Source: Ferruginibacter sp. (lineage in GTDB: Bacteria > Bacteroidota > Bacteroidia > Chitinophagales > Chitinophagaceae). Taken from it: a DNA stretch of 6,645 nt. Location of the stretch: NCBI GenBank assembly GCA_018057635.1, contig JAGPDJ010000139.1, positions 1 to 6,645 on the forward strand. Direction: 5' to 3'. The notes beneath the pieces are model-generated. The model saw only the letters and a program-made list of their open reading frames with translations, did no database searches and was not told the DNA's origin. Below are positions 6,512 through 6,645 of the stretch, one piece after another. Every line of letters starts with the position of its first letter. The first letter of the stretch is position 1. A program made the position numbers and the translations under genes.

Positions 6512-6528
6512 AAAAAAAATACCTGTAC

Positions 6529-6558
6529 ACGGCACAAAGTAATTTAACTTTGTGCCGT
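6529..6558. repeat. Perfect 12-bp inverted repeat, possible terminator, overlapping a promoter element
   Basis: ACGGCACAAAGT (6529-6540) and ACTTTGTGCCGT (6547-6558) are exact reverse complements around a 6-nt loop (AATTTA), a strong GC-containing hairpin 82 bp after the permease stop. It would be a good terminator stem, but no T-run follows on the plus strand. Its right arm overlaps the promoter-like TAACTTTG, so it may instead be an operator or a joint terminator/promoter. Confidence 0.55.
6545..6552 (+). promoter_or_regulatory. -7 promoter element for the downstream gene
   Basis: TAACTTTG is an exact match to the Bacteroidota TAnnTTTG -7 element and lies 29 bp before the ATG at 6582, giving a leader of about 23 nt. 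No TTTG is visible at the expected -33 distance (about 6518-6526), so the promoter is incomplete by consensus. Confidence 0.45.
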
Positions 6559-6581
6559 TGTTATAAAAAGCACTGCCGAAA

Positions 6582-6645
6582 ATGAAATATGAAATTGGAG
6601 ATAAGATAATTGTACTGCATACAGATGAGGAAGGAACTGTGATTG
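6582..6645 (+). CDS. N-terminal fragment of a gene, resembles Bacteroidota Smr/MutS-type protein
   Basis: An ATG at 6582 opens a frame that runs off the window after 21 codons: MKYEIGDKIIVLHTDEEGTV and one Ile. The pattern MKYxxGDKIIVLHxxEEGxV suggests a small beta-barrel domain at the N-terminus, and it resembles the start of the Bacteroidota Smr-domain proteins (the DUF2027/MutS2-related group) as I remember them. These proteins have a C-terminal Smr nuclease-like domain, which would lie outside the window, so the assignment rests on the first residues only. The start is supported by the promoter-like element 29 bp upstream. There is no Shine-Dalgarno sequence. Any other protein beginning with an SH3-like or KOW-like barrel is an alternative. 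Confidence 0.6.
   Translation, partial: MKYEIGDKIIVLHTDEEGTVI

Overview
The window looks like chromosome of a member of the Bacteroidota, most likely a Chitinophagaceae-type organism. The evidence is AT-rich DNA, genes without Shine-Dalgarno sequences, promoters that fit the Bacteroidota sigma factor pattern (TTTG, about 20 bp, then TAnnTTTG), a TonB-dependent receptor with an N-terminal carboxypeptidase-regulatory-like domain, and intergenic ATTCGTG-type inverted repeats. Family assignments come from reading the proteins; no database search was possible.

Layout. Positions 1-81 are the last codons of a gene cut by the window edge (possibly the S1 end of an RNase R). A 72-bp spacer carrying a 7-bp tandem repeat inside an inverted repeat leads into a short-chain polyprenyl diphosphate synthase (154-1137, +). 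A 141-bp spacer lies between the ends of this gene and of a convergent TonB-dependent outer-membrane receptor (1279-3579, -). The receptor is divergent from a DtxR/MntR-family metalloregulator (3684-4337, +), with 104 bp between the two start codons. A 360-bp region without a convincing gene follows, then an APC-superfamily amino acid permease (4698-6446, +). The last 200 bp hold a complex set of inverted repeats, a promoter-like element and the first 21 codons of a gene that resembles a Bacteroidota Smr/MutS-type protein (6582-6645, +).

The most informative part is the divergent receptor/regulator pair. Both directions have a good Bacteroidota promoter. A GTTAG-N6-CTAAC inverted repeat, similar in style to DtxR-family operators (TTAGG half-sites), sits in the spacer of the receptor promoter and just upstream of the regulator promoter. 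The simplest reading is a metal-responsive switch: the metal-loaded regulator represses an outer-membrane receptor for a metal or metal chelate, and probably itself. The promoter positions also show that both genes start at internal ATGs rather than at the upstream TTG codons that the longest open frames allow.

The synthase, the permease and the two partial genes appear to be ordinary housekeeping or transport genes unrelated to the metal module. I see no mobile element, CRISPR array, tRNA or rRNA, and no clear new multigene system.
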